Source: Portulaca oleracea
Lineage: Eukaryota; Streptophyta; Magnoliopsida; Caryophyllales; Portulacaceae
Assembly: GCA_029582165.1 (NCBI GenBank)
Contig: CM055888.1
Span: 15,243,501 to 15,307,500 of the forward strand
Direction of reading: 5' to 3'
DNA: 64,000 nt
Part shown: one piece after another, positions 12,228 through 21,143 of the stretch
How the letters are laid out: each line of letters opens with the position of its first letter
How positions within the stretch are numbered: the first letter of the stretch is position 1
The notes under the pieces: model-generated
The model's input: the letters and a program-made list of their open reading frames with translations, nothing else
The model's database searches: none
Told to the model about the DNA's origin: nothing
Program-made: the position numbers and the translations under genes

Positions 12228-12683
12228 ATGCCACCAGTACCAGATGAGCCTCTACTCCTTTACCTTACTGTGACTAGCTCTACAATGGGGGCTACGCTAG
12301 CTCAAAAGGTTAAAGGTCAGGAGAGCGCCATCTACTACTTGAGCAAGAAGTTCTTGGACTATGAAAGTCGATACGCAGACATAGAGAAAATGGCTCTTGC
12401 ACTAGTATGGGCCACCAAGAAGTTAAGACATTACATGCTTTCACATACAGTGTATGTTATAGCTGAGAATAATCCCATCAAGTTCATCATGGAGCAACCT
12501 ACCATCAAAAACCGCATTGCTCGATGGGTGGTCATGCTTTCGGAGTTCAATCTTCAGTACCTGCCTAAGAAATCAATCAAAGGATGGGTTGTTTCAGATT
12601 TCCTAGCTGCTTCACCATCACAGGAACCTCCGAGCACTCACTTGGAATTCCAGATGAGGATGTATTCTTCACTGACGAAATAA
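12228..12683 (+). pseudogene. First RNase H domain of the Tat polyprotein
   Basis: It continues in the RT frame after the TAG at 12210. The start LLLYLTVTSSTMGATLAQ, the segment YADIEKMALALVWATKKLRHYM and the end RWVVMLSEFNLQYLPKKSIKG match the RNase H that follows gypsy RT. The first catalytic Asp of active enzymes (LY-D/L-S) is Leu-Tyr-Leu-Thr here, as in Tat elements, where this first RNase H is degenerate and the second one is thought to take over. The frame ends at TAA 12681-12683. Confidence 0.82.
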
Positions 12684-13051
12684 CATAGGAAATGTATTTC
12701 GACGGAGCTTCCAATCAAATGGGCTGCGGAGTAGGAGTACTACTAATCTCTCTAGAAGGGGCACATGTCCCTGTGTCTGTGAAGTTGGATTTTTATGCTA
12801 CTAACAACGCTGTCGAATATGAAGCATGCATCAAGGGCTTACAAGCTGCATTGACCTTGGGAATACGTCACATAAAAGTCTTCGGAGATTCTAGCCTCAT
12901 CATTAATCAGGCTAAAAATGCATGGAAGGTCCGGAATGAATGTCTTACGGTAACCAGCAGAAGCTCTTGGGACTTGCCGACCAATTCGAGGTAAATCAGC
13001 TTCCAGTACCTCTCAAGGGATCACAATGAGTTAGCTGACGCCCTAGCCAAG
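12684..13051 (+). pseudogene. Second (archaeal-type) RNase H
   Basis: After a shift at about 12690 the sequence reads MYFDGASNQMGCGVGVLL, then NNAVEYEACIKGLQAAL and KVFGDSSLIINQ. These contain the D-E-D residues of a type-I RNase H (the Asp of FDGA, the Glu of EYEA, the Asp of GDSS). This additional RNase H defines the Tat clade. Two more shifts near 12950 and 13005 are needed to reach FQYLSRDHNELADALAKL, where the last conserved His and Asp lie. Confidence 0.85.
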
Positions 13052-14339
13052 TTGTCTTCAATGATATCGATACCATCAGGCACGCTCCAATTACCAGTAG
13101 TAGTAGAACGACAGGCTGAACCTGCATATGTTTGCAACATGGAGGCACAAGAGGACGAGACTGAGGGATGGTTCCATGACATATACAATTTTCTTCGGAA
13201 AGGAGAATATCCAGCTGAGTTGGATGCTCGAGGACAGCGAGCGATTAGGTCTCTAGCAGCACAATACTGCTTGATCCAAGATCGCCTTTACAAAAAATCA
13301 CCTACGAGCATTAATTTATTATGTATCGATGCTAAGAGCGCCAAGGAGGTCATGGCTACTGTACATGGAGGAGAGTGTGGTCCCCACATGAATGGACGTA
13401 TGCTAGCGAAGAAGATTCAAAAGGCCGGTTATTTTTGGTCCACTGTGGAGGCGGATTGCTTAGAGTTTGTTGGAAAGTGTCACAAATGCCAAGAGTATGC
13501 CAACCTACAGCATCAACCCCCATCATACCTAACTACTTTGACATCTCCATAGCCGTTCTCAGTATGGGGTATCGACTTCATTGGCAAGATACACCCAACT
13601 GGAATATGAGGACATGAGTACATATTGGTCGCCATCGATTACTTCACTAAGTGGGTAGAGGCAGCCTCATTTGCCAAGCTCACGTCCAAGCAAGTGGCCA
13701 AATTCATTCTCCAAAACATCATATATCGATATGGAGTACCTCATGAGGTCATTAGTGACAATGGAAGCCATTTTCGGAAGGAAGTTTTGCTCGCCACTTA
13801 CAAAATTCAGCATCACCGATCTTCGCCATACCGACCTTAAGCTAATAGAGCCGTGGAAGCGGCCAATAAGACAGTAGCGGGAATCATCAAGAAAATGGTT
13901 GTCACTTACAAAGATTGGCCGGATAAATTAGCATTTGCCCTGTAGGGATACCGAACCTCAATACGAACATCTACAGGTGCAACACCATATTCTTTGGTAT
14001 ATGGGATGGAGGCAGTCCTACCGATAGAAGTAGCAATCCCTTCGCTACGAGTAGTAGCAGAAAGTCAACTGCCAGAAGCAGAATGGGCTCGGGCAAGGTT
14101 CGAGGAGTTAATATTAATGGATGAAAGGCGATTGAGGGCATTGCATAATGTGCACGTGTACCAAAGTAGGATCACTCGTGCTTTTAATAAGAAGGTGAAA
14201 AGTCATTCACTTCAAGTAGGTAATTTGGTGCTTAGGGAGATGAGGGCACCTATACAAGATCCAAGAGGAAAATTTGTACCTAATTGGAAGGGTCCTTACA
14301 TGATTAAGGACATTTTGCCAGGAGGAGCAGCTCGGCTTG

Positions 14340-16080
14340 TGTTTTGACCCAATTTTGTGACTAAATACTACTAAATCCTTAGGCTTTTGACTTGTTTTGT
14401 GGTTTAATTTAATAACTTTTAATACGTTTTTAGTTATTTTGTAGATTTTGGAGTTTTTACTCAAAACATGGTAAAAAGGGTCATTTTGCAGCTACTTTGG
14501 GAATCCCGAGATTTCCCGGGGCATGGTCGAGACAAAGGCGAAGGAAGCGGGAAAGCCGGACATATCGAACGGATCAAAAGATAGAGCTTCGCTGAAGTTT
14601 GCCTAGGCGTAGCCCCCGCCACGCTCAACGTAGCGGGCGCTACCCTCCCTCGCGTCCAATCGCTGTCTCACGCACCAAGCGTAGCCCCTGTCACCCTTTT
14701 TGTAGCAGGCGCTACGCCTAGAACATCATTGTGGCCGAGCTGGACCGTACCCACGGTCCTGATGACTGCACCTGCGGTGGGTGCAAAGCATGAGCAGAAA
14801 GTGAAGTGATCGAGTGAGACCGTACCCACGGTCTTGGGAGACTGCACCTACTACGATGCGAAGGAGAGAAGTTTCGCCTGACCTAAATCGCCAGACCGTA
14901 CCTACAGTCATGACACACCGTACCTACGGTGCAGCGAAGAAGAGAGAAATTTGCAGGAGTTACGTAGGACCGTAGCTACGATCCCATAGACCGTACCTAC
15001 GGTCCCCTGCAATTACGCATTTTTTCTGCTGAGTGAAGTGATGAGTTTTGAGTAACTAACTTTGCTTATATATATTGCTTTTAGGTCTTTTAGCAGAGGG
15101 AGAATTTTTTATCATATTCTATCACAATTAGCAACATTTTAGCTTTCAATTAGAGTGATTCCTTAGTGATTAGTGAGAGTTTATACTTGGATTATTGCTC
15201 TTGCACTGGATTTCATTGGATTTCTATTGAAGTTTTGAAGACTTATCTTATTATTGGAGCATTGGATTCTTATTATTCTGGAGCATCTTCCTTTGGCATC
15301 AAATTAATGAGCATTTCTTAACTCTTACCCTCTTTAGTTCATCTAATTACTCTTTAATCTATATTTTTGTTATTAGATTACTTGGTGTTTGTTGATTGTT
15401 GATTGTTGTTATTGTTGCTTTGAATATCTAGATACTCTCTTTTTAAGTATGAATGAAGTTATTATTATTGTTAGCATGTTGGATAAGATGATTAGAGGCT
15501 AGAACCCTTATGGGTTAGGGAGAAACTAAGGATGTGAATGGTGTATTTGGATTGGCAATTTTAGGAGGTAATTTGTAGTGGAATCAACTTCCAACTCCTA
15601 TTCTTCCCTCAAGTGGGATGTATTTGGGGTACGAAAGATCCCGAATACATCCAACACTTGAGTTAGAAGGTTGGAATTGGGATAGTTAGTATTCTATTCG
15701 CGAAAGTGAATAGGAGCTAACTAGAGAGTCCCGTTTCTTTAACCCTCCGGGTCCGTGGTGGGCTTGTAGGAAGTTAATCCGGATTATCCTTGAAAAGGGA
15801 AATCCGGTGGGTTTATTCTAACATGATTGTCGCTTGATTCTACTATTTTGTTGCTTTCTAGTTGCGGAACCCTTGTCCTTATTATTGTTTGTGTCCCGAA
15901 ATCTCCCGACACCCATTGTTTCCATTTGACTGAACCATAGTTGTGTTTGTTCTGTTGTCACCACAAACCTCTTGTTATCTTGTGATCCTAAACCTCACCT
16001 AAAGTCGATTAGTTCTAGCCAAGGCCCCTAGCTCTCTGAGAGAGAACGACAAAACCGAGGTCTCACAAACCACTGTTACA
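14340..16080 (+). mobile_element. Solo LTR (1741 bp) in the integrase gene
   Basis: It starts TGTGTTTTGACC and ends CACTGTTACA. It is flanked by identical 5-bp duplications GCTTG (14335-14339 and 16081-16085). It has the LTR layout: a palindrome cluster at 14607-15004 and a TATA-like GCTTATATATATTGC near 15064. No internal region is present, so it most likely arose by LTR-LTR recombination. Its U5 resembles the solo LTR at 45627-47249 at low identity. Confidence 0.92.
14607..15004 (+). repeat. U3 palindrome cluster with two words
   Basis: Two palindromic words are mixed. GTAGC...GCTAC types occur at 14608-14643 and 14680-14716. GACCGTACC-TACGGTC types occur at 14743-14758, 14818-14833, 14893-14909, 14916-14931, 14968-14983 and 14989-15004; the last is perfect (GACCGTACCTACGGTC). 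A related TGCACC-GGTGCA pair sits at 14767-14785. Confidence 0.85.
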
Positions 16081-16153
16081 GCTTGCTACTATGGATGGAG
16101 AAGATGTAATTCAGCCCACGAATTTGGATCAACTCAAGCGATACTATGCTTAA

Positions 16154-16387
16154 TATAACCAAGCAACTGGAAAACCAATTTTCAGACACTTGGGATATAT
16201 TTAATAAAGGCCCATGTATATAAGAGAAATAAAGTTTGCAAGAATACAATGATCGTGAACAATATTTCTTCTTTATTAATTGATAATGCAAGTACACTAC
16301 TTGTAACATAAGAAAATTCAAAAGACATAATTAAATGAAAGACTATTCTGGCAAAGCAGTTTCAGTTCCTTCATTTCAGTCCATCTT
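16154..16387 (+). other. Spacer between INT and the antisense gene
   Basis: 234 bp of AT-rich sequence after the INT stop; probable shared 3' UTR of the two convergent genes. Nothing else seen. Confidence 0.5.
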
Positions 16388-17855
16388 CTAATCTTGCTTC
16401 ACTTTCTCTATTTCGCCAGATGTCTCGTGGTCAGTCTCCTTGTCTCTAGGTCCGTTAAGAGTTTTCTCTTTGTCTTTGGGCTTATAGGCCCACCTACTTG
16501 GTTTTTGTACCTCCACTCTCGGACCGAGTCTATCCTTCACCGAGTCTCTCGCGCCCAGGAGGTCCTTTACCGATGTACGAGGACCCAGTCTTTCCTTTGC
16601 AGATGCTTGTCTCTTTCTCACTTCCCCACCGCGGCGAGATTCAACAGCAGCAATCAGCCATCCATGGTAGTCAGTATCGGCAATATGAGACATGTGTATC
16701 TTTGGAGGGGCTTTGAGAGTAGGCCTTCTTTCCCAGTATTTCAACCACGACTCAATCACCGAGCCTCGAAGCTTCAATTGATCAGAAGTCTCACACAGGA
16801 GCTCAGGGATGTCCTGCTTGCGACCCATCTGGTGCTTCACTCGCGCCGAAAAATAAAAGGTCATGTGCGTCAAGCCAGCGAGACACACATAAGCATTGCG
16901 GAAGTCATGGGACACATATTCGGAAATGTGCCACCATTCGATCCACCATAAGATCTCCTGAGGCTCCTTCTAGAATGCGATCCATTCTGTTACCGAGCGA
17001 AGGTCGGTATATTTCCTCTTTCTCTAACAATAGTTCGCCAACGCCAATGAAGTTCGGGATTCTTCAATGAGACCCAAGTGATCCATCAACCAGATCTGCC
17101 TAACAATTAGCTAGGGTTAGATTGCATGCCAATATCCCAAACTAACTAACTAAAAAAAAAAAAAGAACAAAACCCGCGCGGGTTTTGCAGACATCAGAGG
17201 CAGAAACCAAGTAGAGGTGAAAAGGAGAGTGAAATACCTGAAGTAGCAACGGGCTTCCTCGAAAGTCATGTTCTGGAGTCTGATCATCCAAGCCCATCAT
17301 GGTTTCCGCTAACATTAGAGGCACGAGATTGTAGCCTCGGGACATGTCGTCGACGATTTGGATCAAATTCGCCGGTCCGGTTCTTCTGTCGCCGTGATAA
17401 AAACAAAACTCGCCAAGGAGACATAATACGAGCGCTCGCACTCGTATCACAGGACTGTATTCCAAGGTATCGGGAGATTGAAAATATTCAACTATGGTTT
17501 GGAAGTGTACCTTTTCGCCGAATATTGCGCTTCTGATGACCTGAGAAGGAAGTCATAAGAGCTCCTTGTATTGCTTAGGGATGTCTGCTGGCGTTGGAGG
17601 CGACGTCGGCCGAGCAAAGTGATTTGTCCCTAGGATTGAGGACCATTCCTCCGGAAGCGGACATAACTCCTTCCACGCTAAGCGAAAGACATGCATTTTC
17701 GGATCCCAAAAAGTCTCCGCCGCACGGAGAAAATCGCTGTTAATTCTCACTTGTCGAAGACTCATCAAGCTCGTTAACTTGTATCTTCCGAGCTCTTTCT
17801 TCTCTTCTTTGGGCAAGGTGTTCATCCAAGTTGCAAGTTTCTTCTCGAATGCCAT
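16388..17855 (-). pseudogene. Antisense plant-mobile-domain-like (DUF7745-type) gene
   Basis: It lies between INT and the 3' LTR, on the opposite strand. Start: ATG at 17855. Exon 1 runs to 17238 and reads FWDPKMHVFRLAWKELCPL-EEWSSILG, then VRALVLCLLGEFCFYHGD and MLAETMMGLD. A 142-bp GT-AG intron (17096-17237; CAG|GTATTT and GCAG|ATC) joins in frame to exon 2 (WLMDHLGLIEES, then YVCLAGLTHMTFYFSARV and QMGRKQDIPE). The C-terminal tail is charged and low in complexity. This order matches the DUF7745/plant mobile domain family by my recollection. Stops: TGA 17553-17555 in exon 1 and two TAG in exon 2, so this copy is dead. Antisense ORFs at this spot are known in Tat elements; their role is not established. 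Confidence 0.72.
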
Positions 17856-18173
17856 GAGAACCGGCAAGTTTTCTTTGAGTTTTAGGAGAATATGTGATGA
17901 AGGCTTGGAAGTAGTGATGAGTAGTGATGATTATATGCATAACATGGAGTATTTATACACCTCCATTTATGATCAAAAATGGAGAAAATGCAACCAGCAA
18001 CGATCACATAGTCGTTGCCCTCCATATCCCATGATTTTAGCTTATTTGCAACGGCTAGAAAAAAAAAAGCAATATCAAAACACGCGCAGGTTTTGATGTG
18101 TCCAAATCCACGCGCGCGCCTGTCCAAGCCAAGGCCCAGAGCCTGCTGAAGAGAAAACCCGCGTGGGTTTTCT
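17168..18173 (+). repeat. LTR-type palindromes inside the Tat internal region
   Basis: Three palindromes of the AAAACCC-GGGTTTT type occur away from the LTR: 17168-17187 (in the intron of the antisense gene), 18074-18097 (arms ATCAAAAC/GTTTTGAT) and 18152-18173 (arms AGAAAACCC/GGGTTTTCT, loop GCGT). The same word fills the 3' LTR of this element at 19408-20596. Confidence 0.85.
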
Positions 18174-18655
18174 GTTGATATGGGCTGCCTCCATTCAGCC
18201 CACCTATTCCTGATTGTAATTGGGCCCGAGAATTAATTTGGCCCGTTCTTGCATTTTTAATGTTTCGGATCATTACCCAATGATGCTCGGTTCTTAAATT
18301 TTTGCTCGAGTCTACTCTAACACTTAAGTTTTTGTTTTCTTTTGTTTTCTTTTCTTTTTGGGGAAGCGGGATTAAGTTGGGATTAATCCCGTCATGTAGA
18401 AAATCTTTCAGATGAGCATTAATAAAATAAAGTCGTGCATTCACCGAGTTTTACATATAAAATAAGAAATAAAATTCATAAAGAGTCTTGCATTAAAATA
18501 ATAAAAAAAAAGTACAAATTAGTCCTGCATAACAAAAAAAAAAGTCTAGAAATGTGCATAGAGTTAAGTTGTCAAAGGGTTCCCAAGATTCAGGTAAAAA
18601 ATCTGAACTCATTTGCATTTGCGAAAACTAATACTTACTTTTCTGATGATTTTCA
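18174..18655 (+). other. AT-rich spacer in the Tat 3' region
   Basis: Upstream of the antisense gene. Several short A-runs, no gene-like frame; it probably holds the promoter of the antisense gene, but no clear element can be named. Confidence 0.4.
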
Positions 18656-19205
18656 GGTTGCCACAGAAAAGAGCACCATCATCTGGTCGCCGCCAAAAGG
18701 GACCATCCATCGTCAGGTTGTCGTATAAAAGAGCACCATCATCGGGTCGCCGCTAAAAAGGGACCATCCGTCATCCGGTTGCCGTATAAAAGAGCACCAT
18801 CAGCGACAGTCATCCAACGGTTGCCACCTAAAGGCCTCCAACGATGTCGTCAACGACAGTTATCCAACCGTTGCCACCTAAAGGCCTCCAACGATGTCGT
18901 CAGCAACAGTCGTCCAACGGGTTCCACATAAAGGACTCTGACGATGTTAGCAACATCAGTCATTCAAACAGATTCCACTTAAAGGTCTCCAAACGACATT
19001 CTTAGCATCGGTCGTCCAACGGTTACCACCTAAAGGTTACCGACGATCTCTTCATCAGCAGCAGTCGTTCAAACGGGTTCCACTTAAAGGTCTCCAAACG
19101 ACATCCTTAGCATCAGTCGTCAAATGGTTGCTACCTAAAGGTTATCGACGACACCATCAGCAGCAACGTCACCTGGTCGCCATGTAAAAGAGCACTACCA
19201 GCGTC
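18656..19205 (+). repeat. Degenerate tandem repeats in the 3' UTR of the Tat element
   Basis: Two related units. Unit A (about 64 bp; GTCGCCGC-AAAAGGGACCATC, then GTATAAAAGAGCACCATCA) is repeated at 18656-18800 and comes back at about 19170. Unit B (about 52-60 bp; GTTGCCACCTAAAGG-CTCCAACGA) fills 18800-19160 in about seven diverged copies. Such arrays just before the 3' LTR are known in Tat elements and can seed satellites. Confidence 0.8.
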
Positions 19206-19221
19206 AAGACAGACATCAAGT

Positions 19222-19261
19222 CTACTTTGACCTTAGTCCTATTCGGACTCTATCAAAGTAG
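19222..19261 (+). other. Two-step hairpin just upstream of the 3' LTR
   Basis: The outer stem is CTACTTTGA (19222-19230) with TCAAAGTAG (19253-19261). The inner stem is AGTCC (19235-19239) with GGACT (19245-19249), loop TATTC. It ends nine bases before the LTR. The right arm overlaps the weak purine tract AAAGTAGAGG that may act as PPT. Confidence 0.65.
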
Positions 19262-19269
19262 AGGCTCTC

Positions 19270-20854
19270 TGTAGACACCGGGATTTACACCGATATAATC
19301 CCAACATATCAAGAGTTTAAATGAAACATCTGGGTCGGATACATCATTGGGCCAATGTAACAAGCAAAGCAAACAAAAACAAGTTTAAGGTGGCCCACTA
19401 TCAAGAACAAAACCCGCACGGGTTTTGATTAAGGAGGCGGCCCAGAACCAGAACAGGCCCAAGGTGCGCCCCAGCCCAGAGGCTTCAAAACCCGTGCGGG
19501 TTTTGTTTTACCTAAGCGCGTCGTTTTGGCTCCGTCCACGTCAGCGATCCGTGCCTGGATATTATAAAACCCGCGCGGGTTTTAATTTCCAGAAGTTGGC
19601 GCCAACATCTTTGATCATCCTTGATTTTAGCCCACATGGTTTGACCTTCTGCCTTGACCTCCCATAACCCGCACGGGTTTTGATCTTTCATTGAGATGGA
19701 GAGCATGATCCTAGGGATGTGTCTCCCTCCATTTCCCTCCAAATCCCTCACCTCATCACCTATAAATACCCCCTCATAATCACTCTCATTTCATCAACAA
19801 TCATCCTCTATCACCCTTATTCTACCAAATTTCCACCAACTATTATCATCATCCTACCTACACTCTCTTAAACTCTCTCTATTATCCATTCTCTTATTAT
19901 TATCCTCTTACTCTACCAAATTCTCATCACATCATTATCCATATATCACCCTTCTATCATCCTCATACTTATCCTTTCATCCTCCAAGTCAAAGGAAGTC
20001 AAGATTTTGATCGGTGCATTCGGATTCCTAAACCAACGAGGTTCGCCCTATGTTTCTTTCGTTATTTTAATTATGTAATTCGTATTTCATTTCCATTACT
20101 TGTGCATATTTTGTAAATAAAAACCTTGTTTTATAATGCAGGTTAAGAATATAAAGTTGCGAAATTAATTAAACTTCTCCCCGCTCTATTTTCATTTTAA
20201 TGTCGATTTTAGTAGAGTCTGTTTTCTAACAGGCGAATTCGAGAATTCTTAAAATTCTCGAATTCGTAACCTTACCCCCGAACTTAGAGTCGGATTTCGT
20301 AGACCGGATTTATTCTTAATTTTATGGTTTGTCGGTTCCTTAAATCTACTGGCGACTCTTATTTCTTTTATAACCCATTTAATTATTTTAAACATACGGA
20401 TTTACACCAAAATACTTAAAAAATCATTTAGTATTTTTTGTATATTAATCCAAGGCTAAAACTGAGAGAAAAAGGGTCTAAAATTGATAAAACCCTCGCG
20501 GGTTTTATCAATTTCAGCCCATGTTCTCTGGCCAAAAGAAAAGCACGATCTAGCCCATGGACAATTAAAACCCGTGCGGGTTTTAGCTGTCCATGGCGAC
20601 CCGTTTGCTTTCTGTTGGGCCTAGATCTGATATTCGGGTCAAAACTGAATTATTTTAAATTATTTCGATGTAATTTCGAATATTTAAATAATAAAAATTT
20701 ATTTGTAAAATAAATAAAATTTCACCACCCCGAAAATGAATTTCATAAAATAAAAATATCCTTATTTAAGGATTAAGCAACCTTAGTCGGCTCCCGATCG
20801 TTTAGTTAGTGCATCGCGGAGAAAAGGGGTGCACCCTTTTCCCGGGGTCCTACA
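19270..20854 (+). repeat. LTR of the TGTAGACACC family (3' LTR of the Tat element)
   Basis: It starts TGTAGACACCGGG and ends GGGGTCCTACA. The TATA box is CCTATAAATACCCC near 19758. It is homologous end to end with the minus-strand LTR at 61104-62656 (shared ends, CTTCTCCCCGCT, GAATTCGAGAATTCTT, GGCGAATTCG). The flanks show no matching 5-bp duplication (CTCTC and ACTCC), which fits a 3' LTR rather than a solo LTR. The link to the Tat element rests on position and on the shared palindrome word. Confidence 0.8.
19408..20596 (+). repeat. Palindromes of the AAAACCC-GGGTTTT word in the LTR
   Basis: Upstream of the TATA box: 19408-19427, 19486-19505, 19565-19584, 19664-19682. Downstream (U5): 20481-20514, with perfect 15-bp arms AAATTGATAAAACCC and loop TCGC; and 20555-20596, where arms CCATGGACA/TGTCCATGG enclose AAAACCC-GGGTTTT. 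All have a 4-nt centre. Confidence 0.9.
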
Positions 20855-21143
20855 ACTCCCTCCCGTTGATTTGTATACCCAATCTCCATTTACAAGTCAA
20901 TGGGAGGAATCACTTGTCATATCCCCTTTTAAGGTGCCTAGAAAAGTTGTGTGCATTCCTGTAGTCCATCAATTCTATGACTTTTCTAAGGGTTTCGATA
21001 AACTGTTGAGAGCACTAACATTTACTGATGTACTATTGAGATTGTGCTCTTATGTTCACCATTCCAAGATGCATTCACGAATGCATGATTTGTTACTACG
21101 GGCATTGAATGGTTCTGACATGGTGCCCGACGTCTTGAGGTGA
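20855..21143 (+). pseudogene. C-terminal fragment of an unidentified retroelement protein
   Basis: A frame of about 95 codons is open from the edge of the Tat LTR to TGA 21141-21143 (VDLYTQSPFTSQWEESLV ... MVPDVLR). I do not recognise it. Its place just before the 3' UTR of the interrupted element suggests the end of its last protein. It could also be a chance frame. Confidence 0.35.

Larger units (their letters stand above)
13052..16153 (+). pseudogene. Tat-type integrase, split by a solo LTR
   Basis: Zinc-binding part: HGGECGPH (about 13365-13390) with CHKCQ (about 13480-13495). Catalytic core: Asp in WGIDFIG (about 13570), Asp in VISDNGSHF (about 13755), Glu in RAVEAANKTV (about 13855). 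C-terminal part: YGMEAVLPIEV and WKGPYMI. At 14339 the frame is cut by a 1741-bp solo LTR. It resumes at 16086 and reads DGEDVIQPTNLDQLKRYY to TAA 16151-16153. Joining across the 5-bp duplication restores the frame exactly. In-frame stops: TAG 13550, TGA 13607, TAA 13838 (Gln in RPQAN), TAG 13943 (Trp before GYRTS). Confidence 0.9.
6690..20854 (+). mobile_element. Tat-lineage Ty3/gypsy element, 5' end outside the window
   Basis: Order of parts: leader, gag, PR, RT, RNase H, a second RNase H, INT, an antisense gene, tandem repeats, 3' LTR. The second (archaeal-type) RNase H after the first, and the antisense ORF downstream of INT, are hallmarks of the Tat clade (Retand/Ogre/TatI-III). The 5' LTR is not in the window because the Athila-type element interrupts the leader. 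A solo LTR interrupts INT. The element is old: every coding domain carries stops or shifts. Confidence 0.82.

Noticed and set aside
16394..16951. Plus-strand frame of 185 codons
   Set aside because: Shadow of the antisense DUF7745-like gene, whose family motifs are on the minus strand.
19265..20859. Solo-LTR interpretation of 19270-20854
   Set aside because: The flanking pentamers CTCTC and ACTCC do not match, and a tandem-repeat 3' UTR with hairpin precedes it, so a 3' LTR is more likely.
20855..21143. env-like gene of an Athila element
   Set aside because: The position would fit, but no signal peptide or membrane segment is visible, so only an unidentified fragment is reported.
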